Origin: Streptomyces finlayi
GTDB taxonomy: Bacteria > Actinomycetota > Actinomycetes > Streptomycetales > Streptomycetaceae
Direction of reading: 5' to 3'
Length of the DNA: 64,000 bases
Assembly (NCBI RefSeq): GCF_014216315.1
Contig: NZ_CP045702.1
Location: forward strand, 434,001-498,000
The notes under the pieces were generated by a model. It did no database searches. It was not told the DNA's origin and worked only from the letters and a program-made list of their open reading frames with translations. The translations under genes were made by a program, and so were the position numbers. Below, in pieces: positions 24,492-32,631 of this stretch. Position 1 is the stretch's first letter. Each line of letters begins with the position of its first letter.

Positions 24492-26149
24492 CAGCCGAAC
24501 CGCCCCACCACGTACCGGCGCGGGGGAGCACGCTGCGCGACCTTCTCGCATTCGACGACAGCGGGACGCTGCGGCTCCTGCTCGCGCCCGCCGGTCAGGA
24601 TGTCGCCGTGCGGGGCGTGGTGTTCGGCGACGAGGTGGGCACGCGGTCGGCCGAGGGGTGTGCCGTGCTCGTGGTGGGGCCGCCGGTCTCCTGCGCCGAG
24701 GCCGTGGCCGCGGTGCGCGGGGCGGCCGCCCGCGGCGCCTGCGCCGTGGTGCTGCGGGAGTCGCAGGGCGTGCTCCCGGCACCCGACGTGCTGGCGGCGG
24801 CCGAGGAGTCGGGGCTCGCACTGCTGTGCCGGGCGCCGTGGGCGGACTGGACCGACACGGCGGCGCTGCTGCGTTCCGCGCTGTCGTACGCGGGGACGGA
24901 GCCCTCGGGCGAATCGCCGGAGGAACCGGCGGAGTCCGAGGACACGGTGGGCGGTCTGAGCGCCCTCGCCTCGGCCATCGCCGAGTACACGGGCGGTGCG
25001 ATCACCATCGAGGACACCCGCTTCCGGGTGCTGGCCCATTCCGCCACCGGGCCCGAAACCGACGGGGTCCGCCGCGCCACGATTCTCGGCGGCCGGGTCC
25101 CCGAACGGCGAGTTGCCGAGCTCCGCCGGAGCGGGATCCTGCACGCACTGTGGACCTCCCGTGACGTCATCCACCGCCCCGCGCACGGCGACAGTCCCGA
25201 GCGCCTGGTCATCGCCGTACGCAACGGCCTGGAGGTGCTCGGCTCGATCTGGGTGGCCTCCGACGGACGCGGCCTCTCCCCGCACGCGCCGGACGCCCTG
25301 CGCCGGGCGGCGGAGGCCGCCGCCCCGCACCTGGTCCGGCACCGGCTGCGCGAGAGCGCGGCCGTACGCCGCCGTGACCACGCCCTGCGCGGACTGCTGT
25401 ACGGGCTGGGCGACCAGCGCACGCACGCCTGGTCGCTGGGCCTCTCCGCCGACGCGCCCTGTGCGGTGCTGGTCGCCGAGCGGGCCGACGGCGCCCGACC
25501 GTCCGCCGACCGCACCCTGGACGTACTGGCTCTGCAGGCGTCCTCGTACCGTTCCACGGTGCTGGTGCTCCGCGAACGGGACCGGTTGCTGATCCTGCTG
25601 CCCGTCGGCCAGGCCCAGGACCGCGATGTCGCACGTCTCGCCAGGGAACTCGACACGCTCGCGGTGTCGCTGCCCGCAGGTGTCACCGTCCGGGTCGGGG
25701 CGGGCCCGGTCGTCGCGTCCGCCCTCGGCGCGGCCGCTTCGTACGAGGAGGCGGTCCTCGTCGTCCGGGTGCTGCGCGAGCGCCGGAGCCGTGGCGGGAC
25801 GGAGGGCGAGGCGCGCTGCGCCACAGCGGCCGAAGCCGGCCCCTCACTCGACGTCCTGCGGGTCCTGGACGCCGTACGGCCGCTGTGGGAGGCGGGCGCC
25901 GGACCGGTGCACGATCTCGTACGGACGGACCTGGCGGCGGGGGGCGAACTCGTGCGCTCACTCGCCGCCTACCTCGACGCTTCCGGCGATGTCACCCGCG
26001 CGGCGCGGCGGCTCGTCCTGCACCCGAACACCCTTCGTTACCGGCTGCGGCGCGCACGGGAGCGCTTCGGCGTGGACATCGACGACCCCGACACGAGGCT
26101 GCTCCTCACGCTCGCGGTACGCCTCACGGGTGGTTCACCAAGGCCGTAG
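24488..26149 (+). CDS. PucR/CdaR-family transcriptional regulator
   Basis: A 553-aa regulator. The N-terminal PucR-type region covers about 10-150 (LRDLLAFDDSGTLRLLLAP), a GGDEF-like/CdaR middle about 300-420, and the C-terminal helix-turn-helix is LAAYLDASGDVTRAARRLVLHPNTLRYRLRRA-like at about 495-530. Such proteins sense purine or amino-acid metabolites and act on neighbouring catabolic genes. The GTG start at 24488 overlaps the preceding stop. It lies 135 bp before the PLP decarboxylase gene, whose upstream region bears four 10-bp repeats, so that gene is a likely target (inference). Confidence 0.88.
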   Translation: MTAEPPHHVPARGSTLRDLLAFDDSGTLRLLLAPAGQDVAVRGVVFGDEVGTRSAEGCAVLVVGPPVSCAEAVAAVRGAAARGACAVVLRESQGVLPAPDVLAAAEESGLALLCRAPWADWTDTAALLRSALSYAGTEPSGESPEEPAESEDTVGGLSALASAIAEYTGGAITIEDTRFRVLAHSATGPETDGVRRATILGGRVPERRVAELRRSGILHALWTSRDVIHRPAHGDSPERLVIAVRNGLEVLGSIWVASDGRGLSPHAPDALRRAAEAAAPHLVRHRLRESAAVRRRDHALRGLLYGLGDQRTHAWSLGLSADAPCAVLVAERADGARPSADRTLDVLALQASSYRSTVLVLRERDRLLILLPVGQAQDRDVARLARELDTLAVSLPAGVTVRVGAGPVVASALGAAASYEEAVLVVRVLRERRSRGGTEGEARCATAAEAGPSLDVLRVLDAVRPLWEAGAGPVHDLVRTDLAAGGELVRSLAAYLDASGDVTRAARRLVLHPNTLRYRLRRARERFGVDIDDPDTRLLLTLAVRLTGGSPRP

Positions 26150-26150
26150 A

Positions 26151-26196
26151 CTGAACGTTTCAGTATGTTTCGGTATGTTTCAGTACGTTTCGGTAG
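26151..26196 (+). repeat. Four tandem 10-bp repeats, candidate operator array
   Basis: GTTTCAGTAT, GTTTCGGTAT, GTTTCAGTAC and GTTTCGGTAG follow each other without gap at 26157-26196, with A and G alternating at position 6. Just upstream CTGAACGTTTCAG (26151-26163) is nearly palindromic and overlaps the first unit. A 10-bp period places every unit on one face of the helix. It lies 88 bp before the PLP decarboxylase start and right after the PucR stop. Confidence 0.75.
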
Positions 26197-26284
26197 GACC
26201 GTTGCCCGTACGGCCAAGGTGTCCGCGCAATCCTTGGCCCGCTCGACAAAGACCTGTGGGGCCGCTGTCAACAACTCTCGCGGA

Positions 26285-27658
26285 ATGACACAGATGACTC
26301 CCCCGGCTTCCGGCGCTCCGGCCGGTTCCGCCGGTTCCGCCCGCATCGCAGCCGCCGTCCGCCAGGCCGTGGCGGACGGCATCCTGGGCGAGGAGCAGCC
26401 CGTCGTCGGCTTCGTCGACACCGACGGAGTACGCGAATCCGTGGCGGCCCTGCGGGACGCCTTTCCCGTCATGCCCGGCACCCTCCACTGCTTCGCCGCG
26501 AAGGCCGCCTCGCTCATCCCCGTACTGCGGCTGCTCGCCGACTGCGGCATGGGATGCGAGGTCGCGAGCCCCGGTGAGCTGCGGCTCGCGCTCGACGCGG
26601 GATTCGCGCCCGCGGACATCGTGCTCGACTCCCCCGCCAAGACGCGCGAGGAGATCGGGCTCGCGCTCACCCTCGGCGTGGCAGTGAACGCCGACAGTTT
26701 CGACGAACTGCGCCGTATCGACGGACTGCGCACCCCCGGCTCGGCCTCCGTCCTGGGGATCCGGGTCAACCCCCAGGTCGGCAGTGGCTCCATCGGTGAG
26801 ATGAGCACCGCGACAGCGACCTCGAAGTTCGGTGTGGCGCTCCGCGACGAGGGTGCCCGCGAAGCCGTCGTACGGGCCTTCGCCGCACGGCCGTGGCTGA
26901 CCAGGCTGCACGCCCATGTCGGCTCCCAGGGCTGCTCGTTGGAGCTCATCGCACGGGGCGTCGCGGAGACGTACGAGCTCGCCGAGGAGATCAACGGCTC
27001 GCTGCGCAGGCAGCAGGTCACCAGCATCGACATCGGCGGCGGTCTGCCCGTCAACTTCACCGACGACACGGTCCGGCCCTCGTACGCCGCGTACGTGGCC
27101 GCACTGCGGGAAGCCGTGCCCGGCCTCTTCGACGGCCGCTATGCCCTGGTGACCGAATTCGGCCGGTCGCTGCTCGCCAAGAACGGCTTCATCGGAGCCC
27201 TCGTGGAGTACACGAAGGACGCGGGCGGGCGCAGGATCGCCCTCACCCACGCGGGCGCGCACACCGCCACCCGTACGGTCTTCATGCCCGACGCCTGGCC
27301 CCTGCGCGTCGGCGCGTTCGACGCACAGGGGCGCCCAGGCACCGGGCCGCTCATGGTGCAGGACATCGCGGGCCCGTGCTGCTTCGCAGGGGACGTCCTC
27401 GCGCACGGCCGGGAACTGCCGGAGCTGCGGGAGGGCGACTTCGTCGTGCTGTACGACACCGGGGCGTACTACTTCTCCACGCCGTGGGCGTACAACAGCC
27501 TGCCCAGGCCCGCGGTGTACGGCTTCAGCCACGGGACGGACGGCGAACGGGTGCGGTTCGCCCCGGTGCGCGACGCGCAGTCGCTGGACTCGATCGCGGC
27601 GGAGAGCGGCCTGGCCCATGCCGATGCGCTGACGGGACCGGGAGCCACCGCTATTTAG
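26285..27658 (+). CDS. Fold-III PLP-dependent decarboxylase (Orn/Lys/DAP type)
   Basis: A 457-aa alanine-racemase-fold enzyme of the lysine/ornithine/diaminopimelate decarboxylase group. The PLP Lys lies in HCFAAKAAS (about residue 68). HVGSQ, SIDIGGGLPVNF, the active-site Cys in GPCCFAGDVL and YDTGAYYFST are all present. The substrate cannot be fixed by eye. ATG at 26285 and a second at 26294 are both possible; neither has a good ribosome site, while an extended start at 26165 would run through the repeat array. It is followed after 36 bp by a MarR gene on the same strand. Confidence 0.85.
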   Translation: MTQMTPPASGAPAGSAGSARIAAAVRQAVADGILGEEQPVVGFVDTDGVRESVAALRDAFPVMPGTLHCFAAKAASLIPVLRLLADCGMGCEVASPGELRLALDAGFAPADIVLDSPAKTREEIGLALTLGVAVNADSFDELRRIDGLRTPGSASVLGIRVNPQVGSGSIGEMSTATATSKFGVALRDEGAREAVVRAFAARPWLTRLHAHVGSQGCSLELIARGVAETYELAEEINGSLRRQQVTSIDIGGGLPVNFTDDTVRPSYAAYVAALREAVPGLFDGRYALVTEFGRSLLAKNGFIGALVEYTKDAGGRRIALTHAGAHTATRTVFMPDAWPLRVGAFDAQGRPGTGPLMVQDIAGPCCFAGDVLAHGRELPELREGDFVVLYDTGAYYFSTPWAYNSLPRPAVYGFSHGTDGERVRFAPVRDAQSLDSIAAESGLAHADALTGPGATAI

Positions 27659-27685
27659 TAGCCATGTACATAGTAGCCATGTACT
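27656..27685 (+). repeat. 15-bp tandem direct repeat at the MarR promoter
   Basis: TAGTAGCCATGTAC is repeated at 27656-27669 and 27671-27684, with A and T as the differing fifteenth base. The first copy begins at the stop codon of the decarboxylase gene. TACTCT (27682-27687) overlaps the second copy and stands seven bases before the MarR ATG, which would make the transcript leaderless. The repeats are placed to act as autoregulatory sites. Confidence 0.7.
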
Positions 27686-27694
27686 CTATTTCTC

Positions 27695-28258
27695 ATGAGC
27701 AGCACGCACGATGGCGGCACGCACGGCACGCACGGCGACGGCGACGGGCATGATGGCGGCACCCACCGCAACGGCACTCACGGCGCGAGCCGGCCATCCG
27801 GTGGGCCGACTCCGGGGTTTCTCGTCTGGCGCCTCTCGATGAAGTGGCGCGTCGCCGTGGACCGCGCCCTGGCACCCCTGGGACTGACCCACGCGCAGTT
27901 CTCGCTCCTGGGGTCACTGATGGACCTCCAGCAGGCCGGGACCCGGCCCAGTCAGCGCCGGCTGGCGGACCACACGGGTCTCGAAGCGCTCTACGTCTCG
28001 AAGCTGGCCCGGACGCTGGAAGCGGCCGGCCTCCTGGAGCGCACCACCGACCCGGCCGACACCCGGGCGGTGCGGCTGTCACTCACCGAACAGGGACGCA
28101 CGCTCACCTCGCGCGCGGTCGTTCTCGTACAAACCCTGATGGACCGGCTCCTGGAGCCGCTGGGCGGGCTGGAGGGTCCGGAGGCGGCCGCCTTCGCCCG
28201 TGAACTGACCGCGCTGCTCGACGTACCCCTGCACGCACCATCGACGAACGAGGAGTAG
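27695..28258 (+). CDS. MarR-family regulator with His/Gly-rich N-terminus
   Basis: A 187-aa winged-helix repressor. The domain starts near residue 42 (FLVWRLSMKWRVAVDRAL). The recognition region is RRLADHTGLEALYVSKLARTLE, and the wing is RTTDPADTRAVRLSLTEQG. The first 35 residues repeat His, Gly, Thr and Asp (GTHGTHGDGDGHDGGTHRNG), not part of the family and a possible metal-binding extension. There is no ribosome site (TCTATTTCTC before ATG), which agrees with a leaderless mRNA. A second MarR-like gene follows after 2 bp. Confidence 0.88.
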   Translation: MSSTHDGGTHGTHGDGDGHDGGTHRNGTHGASRPSGGPTPGFLVWRLSMKWRVAVDRALAPLGLTHAQFSLLGSLMDLQQAGTRPSQRRLADHTGLEALYVSKLARTLEAAGLLERTTDPADTRAVRLSLTEQGRTLTSRAVVLVQTLMDRLLEPLGGLEGPEAAAFARELTALLDVPLHAPSTNEE

Positions 28259-28260
28259 CC

Positions 28261-28710
28261 ATGCCCAGCACAGTCACGGTCAACGGCCAGATCATCGGCC
28301 AGGCCCACTACGCCACCCGGGCCGTTCTCGAACGGCTGCTGGCCGGGTCCGGGACGACGTTCCACCAGTGCGTGGCCCTCAACGCGACGGCGGGCGACGG
28401 CGGCACGACGGGACGAGCGGAACTCGTGGCCCGGCTGACCGGCACGCTCAAGACCGACCGGGCGACGGCCGAGGCCGCACTCGGGGAACTGACCGGGGCC
28501 GGGCTGCTCGAAGAGACACCGGGGGACGACGGGGCCCACCTGGCGCTCACCGAGGCCGGCCGCGCACGCCAGGCGGCCATCCGGACGGGCACCGCCGCCA
28601 TCGCGGAGCGCCTGTACGCCGGTCTTCCGGCGGAGGAGCTGGCGGCGGCGGGCCGCGTGCTCACCGAACTGACGGTCCGGGCGAACGCCGTGCTCGCCGA
28701 CCCCGTCTGA
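28261..28710 (+). CDS. MarR-like winged-helix protein
   Basis: A 149-aa protein in operon with the MarR gene (2-bp gap; GAGGAG before its ATG). Residues about 50-105 form a winged helix (LVARLTGTLKTDRATAEAAL, LTGAGLLEE, LALTEAGRARQ), and a long helical C-terminus (LPAEELAAAGRVLTELT) would dimerise. Paired MarR genes of this kind may act as a heterodimer or control the same exporter or enzyme. No target gene is adjacent other than the decarboxylase upstream. Confidence 0.72.
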   Translation: MPSTVTVNGQIIGQAHYATRAVLERLLAGSGTTFHQCVALNATAGDGGTTGRAELVARLTGTLKTDRATAEAALGELTGAGLLEETPGDDGAHLALTEAGRARQAAIRTGTAAIAERLYAGLPAEELAAAGRVLTELTVRANAVLADPV

Positions 28711-28722
28711 CCGGCCGCTCCC

Positions 28723-29034
28723 TCAGCGGGTCGGCTGCGGCGAGGGCTCGGGGTTCGGGTCCGGACCCGGTACCGGGTTCGGGTCCGGGTTCGGGTCCGG
28801 GTTCGGGTTCGGGTCCGGGTTCGGGTTCGGGTTCGGGTTCGGGTTCGGCGAAGGCGGCTGCGGAATGGGGTCCGGCGCCGGGCCCGGTGGTACGGGGCCG
28901 GGCGGCACCGGACCGGGAGCGGGCGGCCCGGGAGCCGGCGGCGCGGGCGGCGGTTCCGGCAGCGGTCCGGGCGGGCCCGGAACGGGGTTGGGCGTGGGTG
29001 GGGGTGGCAGCGGGTCGGGGTAGGGGTGTGTCAT
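28723..29034 (-). CDS. 103-aa proline-rich PNPDPNP repeat protein
   Basis: Starts MTHPYPDPLPPPP at the ATG 29032-29034, with GGAGG six bases upstream, a good ribosome site that supports real translation. Nearly every second residue is Pro. Residues about 63-95 repeat PNPNPD/PNPDPNP, and an APGPVPPGP block lies before it. There is no signal peptide or membrane segment. The protein must be extended (polyproline II) and has no recognisable family. It converges on the MarR-like gene, 12 bp between the stops. Confidence 0.65.
   Translation of the reverse strand: MTHPYPDPLPPPPTPNPVPGPPGPLPEPPPAPPAPGPPAPGPVPPGPVPPGPAPDPIPQPPSPNPNPNPNPNPDPNPNPDPNPDPNPVPGPDPNPEPSPQPTR
28750..28848. repeat. GGGTTC/GGGTCC hexanucleotide array
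   Basis: About fifteen units of GGGTTC or GGGTCC in tandem on the plus strand within the Pro-rich gene. G triplets separated by three-base loops are ideal for G-quadruplex formation; here the G-rich strand is the template strand of the gene. Confidence 0.85.
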
Positions 29035-29137
29035 CTCGGTCCTCCAGCCTCCGGAGTCGTACGGGTGGAACGCGTCTCCACCGTCTCCCGGAGCGGTTGC
29101 CCGCGCCTGCCGAGCCCATACCCCCGAACCGGCTCTT

Positions 29138-29491
29138 TCAGAACATTTCGGGGTGCGACCTGAGCTGCTTCTCAGCTTCCCGTACCAGCTCGGCCGACGC
29201 CTCGGGCGCCTCGTCGGGGTGCCGCAACGCCCACTTCGCCGCGTACGGACAGAGGGGTACGACCGGGACGCCCTCACGGGCCGCCATGGTGTAGAACTCC
29301 CGGACGAGGGCGCCCGCGATGCCCTTGCCCTCGTGCTCCGGCTCGACCACCGTGTGGACGGCGACGAGGGCTCCGGGAGCGGGGTCCATCACGAAGTACG
29401 CGATGACCCCGGCGGCCCTTCCACCCTCGAACCCCACGAGCCTGCCGTGGTCCCGGTCGTCTCGGATGTCGAGTGCGACGTTCTCTGCCAT
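29138..29491 (-). CDS. GNAT-family N-acetyltransferase (small YjdJ/GCN5-like type)
   Basis: A 117-aa minimal acetyltransferase. The acetyl-CoA loop is EPEHEGKGIAGALVREF (about residues 51-67), and VVPLCPYAAKWALRHPDE is the C-terminal motif of this small subgroup. Such proteins are shorter than typical GNATs; the substrate is unknown. The gene lies between the Pro-rich gene and panD, all on the minus strand, but gaps over 100 bp separate them. Confidence 0.88.
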   Translation of the reverse strand: MAENVALDIRDDRDHGRLVGFEGGRAAGVIAYFVMDPAPGALVAVHTVVEPEHEGKGIAGALVREFYTMAAREGVPVVPLCPYAAKWALRHPDEAPEASAELVREAEKQLRSHPEMF

Positions 29492-29529
29492 GGCGGCTTG
29501 CTCCCTCGTGCGTGCGGATCCGACCCGGA

Positions 29530-29589
29530 CGGATCAGGGCTGTACGGATCAGGGCTGTACGGGTCAGCGCCGTACCGGTCAGCGCTGTG
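29530..29589. repeat. Four tandem 15-bp repeats between panD and GNAT gene
   Basis: GGATCAGGGCTGTAC twice exactly, then GGGTCAGCGCCGTAC and CGGTCAGCGCTGTGC, at 29530-29589. They lie 20 bp past the panD stop and upstream of the GNAT gene, so they could be binding sites, a minisatellite, or part of the panD 3' end. Two exact and two diverged copies show stepwise amplification. Confidence 0.8.
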
Positions 29590-29608
29590 CGGGCCGGAAC
29601 CGCGATGG

Positions 29609-30034
29609 TCAGGACCGCGCGGGGACCGAGTGCGGGCTGCGCTGCGTGGGCGTGCCCGGCACCGGCGCCGACGCGTGCGTGCCGAGCGCGACGATGCGGT
29701 TGTCCGCGTCCACGTGGACGATGCTCGGAGTCAGTGAGCGGGCCTCGGCGTCGTCGACCTGCGCGTAGCTGATCAGGATGACCAGGTCGCCGGGGTGGAC
29801 CAGGTGGGCGGCAGCACCGTTGATACCGATGACACCGGAGCCGCGCTCGCCCTCGATGACATACGTCTCCAGGCGGGCCCCGTTGTCGATGTCCACGATA
29901 TGCACGAGCTCACCGGGCAGCAGATCGGCGGCTTCCATCAACGCGGCATCGACCGTCACGGAGCCGACATAGTGCAGGTCAGCCTGGGTGACGGTGGCGC
30001 GGTGGATCTTGGACTTGAACATCGTACGAAGCAT
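29609..30034 (-). CDS. panD: Aspartate 1-decarboxylase precursor
   Basis: A 141-aa pyruvoyl enzyme giving beta-alanine for pantothenate and coenzyme A. Self-cleavage occurs at Gly24-Ser25 in HYVGSVTVD, where Ser25 becomes the pyruvoyl group. GINGAAAHLVHPGDLVILISYA is the family C-terminal core. The last 20 residues are a non-conserved tail. The ATG at 30032-30034 has GGGAG seven bases upstream; an extension to 30082 is possible but would misplace the cleavage site. No panB or panC is adjacent. Confidence 0.96.
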   Translation of the reverse strand: MLRTMFKSKIHRATVTQADLHYVGSVTVDAALMEAADLLPGELVHIVDIDNGARLETYVIEGERGSGVIGINGAAAHLVHPGDLVILISYAQVDDAEARSLTPSIVHVDADNRIVALGTHASAPVPGTPTQRSPHSVPARS

Positions 30035-30220
30035 GAAGAAACTCCCGGATTGTCTGCTCCCTGCCTGCTTTCCGCAGGTCAAGGGCTATCTCCGGAGCGT
30101 ACAACGATTCGCATGTTCGGTCAGCTGTCCCCAGGTGTTGCAGGGCTCACGCTGACCCGGTGCTGACTTTCATGACGCAACATCAGGCGGGCTGCGTCGG
30201 CTGCGGGTGGACCACGGCCG

Positions 30221-30739
30221 CGAGGGCTGACCTCGACCTGGCCCTCGGGAGGCCTGCTCCAGACCCAGCAGTACGCGGAGGCCCTGCTTGAAGCACATTT
30301 CCCGCCGCTGGACGAAGAGACCATCGAGCAGCGAGTAGCAGCCCGCTTGTCCCGACAGGCGCTGCTGACGCGGAGGAACCCTCCCATCGTCTTCGTGTTC
30401 GTCGTGGAGGAGGCTGCGGTACGACGAATGGTGCGCAGCGTCGAAGTGATGCGCGGACAGTTGGAGCACCTGTTGCAGTGCTCGGCCATGCGCAACGTCG
30501 AACTACAGATCATGCCCACAGCTCGGGGCGCCCACAGCGGGTTGAACGGCGGGATGGTCCTGCTGGAGTCCGCCGACCGCAAGCAGTACGTGTATGTCGA
30601 GACCCAGGACATCGTCAGCGTCAGGTCAGACCGCCACGAGGTGAGCGAGTTCTGGATGCGATATGGAATGCTGCGGACGCAGGCCCTCAGCACCGAGAAG
30701 TCCTCACGCCTTATCGAGCGCATGGCAGGGGAGCTATGA
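30221..30739 (+). pseudogene. Truncated Scr1-type (XRE-DUF5753) regulator
   Basis: Reads GGLLQTQQYAEALLEAHFPP, then an in-frame run to LIERMAGEL, which is the DUF5753 ligand-binding domain of Scr1-family antitoxin-like regulators. The N-terminal helix-turn-helix (about 100 residues) is missing; the open frame begins after a stop upstream of 30221. The part from 30347 alone could be translated but lacks DNA binding. It keeps its normal neighbour, a DUF397 gene overlapping as ATGA, so the loss is probably recent. Confidence 0.8.
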
Positions 30740-30942
30740 GCACTGATCCGCACGCCGACCAGTTCGGCGAACTCGGTTGGTTCAAGAGCAGCTACAGCGG
30801 TACGAGTGGCGGCGACTGCGTAGAGGTCGCCACCACACCCGCCGCCATTCACGTCCGGGACTCGAAGAGGCCCCGGGCTGCCTCGCTCACCTTCTCCGCA
30901 AAGCAGTGGAGCGCGTTCGCCGCCTACGCCGGGCAGGCGTAG
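30736..30942 (+). CDS. DUF397 protein, Scr1 partner
   Basis: A 68-aa small protein. GWFKSSYSGTSGGDCVEVA and HVRDSKRP are the DUF397 hallmarks. In Streptomyces these proteins bind the Scr1-type regulator encoded just upstream and form antitoxin/toxin-like or sporulation-affecting pairs. The ATG at 30736 overlaps the regulator stop. Intact here, while the partner is truncated. Confidence 0.92.
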   Translation: MSTDPHADQFGELGWFKSSYSGTSGGDCVEVATTPAAIHVRDSKRPRAASLTFSAKQWSAFAAYAGQA

Positions 30943-30962
30943 GCGAGCGAGCTGCCTCACCT

Positions 30963-32625
30963 CTAACGCAGCTCGCACTGGTCTCTCAGCAGGGCCGTGT
31001 GCAGCCGTAGCGTGCGGCCGTCGGGGAGGGTTGCCAGGACCTGGACTCCGTCGTAGTTGAGGAGCTGCCGCAGGACGGCCGCGAAGCCGTCGCCACGTGT
31101 GGGCGGCAGGCCGACGCGCTGGGCGAGGGCCGTGACCGGGAGGGTGCCCGCGTCGACGAGGGTCGCGAGCGCCTTCCTGATCTGTTCCTGCGGCGGTTTG
31201 CGGGCCAGGAGTCCGAGCTGGGCCTGGTAGGTCTCCGAGGCGAGGAGGCCGTTGACCAGGGTCTCGTCCGGAGAGACCAGGGTGGGGGTGACGAGGGTAT
31301 CGTCGCCGCACGCCGTGACGGCAACCTCGAAGAGGGCTTCGTGCGTCTTCGCGAGTTCGGCCTGTTCCTTCTTCGGCTTGGCCGCTGTTCTCTTCGCCGG
31401 AACAGCGGCCGGGGCCACCACATGACGGACTGCGACAGGGTCAGTGGTCCGCGTGCCGGTGGACCACCACTCCGGCCGCTGCTCGCCCAACTCCCGCCAC
31501 CCCTGAGGTGGTTGCGCGCCGAAGGGCAGGAACGCGAGCACCGGGATGGTGAACTCGGCGAGCGACGTTCCTCCGTGGTAGCCGGCCTTGAGTGAGGTGT
31601 AGCGGGAGTCGGCGTCCCACAGGGCGACAATGGTCGCGCCGGGCTCGGGCCAGACGACCCGGGGACCGGACAGCGGGATCTCCTGCTCGGCGAGCAGGCC
31701 GCCGTCGGGGAGGCGGTGCCGGGCGGACGGCGGTTCCGCCACCCGCACCCTCACACCATGCCGGTCGACGACGTGCCCGTGGTCGCTGGTGAGGACGACC
31801 GCCATGCCCTGGGCGGCAGCCACCCGCAACACGTCACACAGCCCGGCGACATGGTCGACGTGCCAAGCGCCGTCGCCGAGCTTCTGCTCCTTGGCGAGCC
31901 GGTCGTCGATGGTGTTCAGGACGACCGCGACGTGCGTCCTGCCGTCGGTGAGCGCGTCGGTCAGGGCGGGACCGAAGGTGTCCCCGTCCTGCTCGGCGCG
32001 CAGATCGTCCTTGTGGAAGACGGCGGCCGAAGCACCGCCCCACAGCTTGTGTGTGGGAAACAGCCGCTTCTCGTCGGCCTGGGTGCCCTTCATCAGCCGT
32101 CCCGCGAACAGGGAGGTGCGGGACACGGCGGTCAGGGTGGGCAGTGCGGCGGCCATGGCGCGGCGCTGGGGCCCGCCATGGGGCAGCGGGTCGAACTCGG
32201 CCCAGGTGCGGCGCAGTTCCTCGCCGAGTTCGTTGGCGATGGCGGCGCTCATGCCGTCGAGGTCGAGGAACAGCACGCGCCGTCCCTCGCCGTGGCGGAC
32301 GACGGGCTTCACGACCTGGTCGAGGAAAGTCTCTACGGACAGCATCGAACCGGGCTGGGTACCGGCCGTCGATCGCCCGGCGCCGTACACGGACCCGCGT
32401 ACCGAGAGCGTCGTACGCGGACTTGAGCACCGGGTCGGGGTCGCCGCCGGCCTCGATGTGTTCGAGGGCCAGGTCGGCCCAGCCGGTCTCGGTGCCGAGC
32501 CGCTTTATGGCGTCGCCCACGGTGGGTGACTCGGCGGGCGGTTCGGTGGCCAGCCAGCGGGCTGCTTGAACAGCGTGCGGCGCTCGATCTCGTCGTCCTG
32601 GTGTTCGCTGACCGGTGATCCGCAC
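30963..32625 (-). pseudogene. pglZ: Broken pglZ (BREX type 2/Pgl phage-defence phosphatase)
   Basis: The C-terminal 455 residues are in one frame from about 32345 (MLSVETFLDQVVKPV) and carry the PglZ phosphatase block: VLFLDLDGMSAA, a THVAVVLNTIDDRL segment, AVVLTSDHGHVVDRHG, and FTIPVLAFLPFG, then a Lys-rich linker and a C-terminal domain. The preceding stretch (AVQAARWLATE, GWADLALEHIEAGGDPDPVL) is in another frame, and a third (HQDDEIERRTLF) precedes that. Intact BREX-2 PglZ is about 900 residues; about 400 N-terminal ones are absent. No pglW, pglX, pglY or other brx gene is in the window. Confidence 0.82.
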
Positions 32626-32631
32626 GTCGAG

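Noticed and set aside
28750..28848. Telomere-like or CRISPR-like repeat
   Set aside because: The hexamers are inside a translated gene, have no spacers, and Streptomyces telomeres are palindromic, not hexamer arrays.
30963..32625. Working BREX defence system
   Set aside because: Only a broken pglZ is present; no methylase, kinase, ATPase or other BREX component lies in the window.
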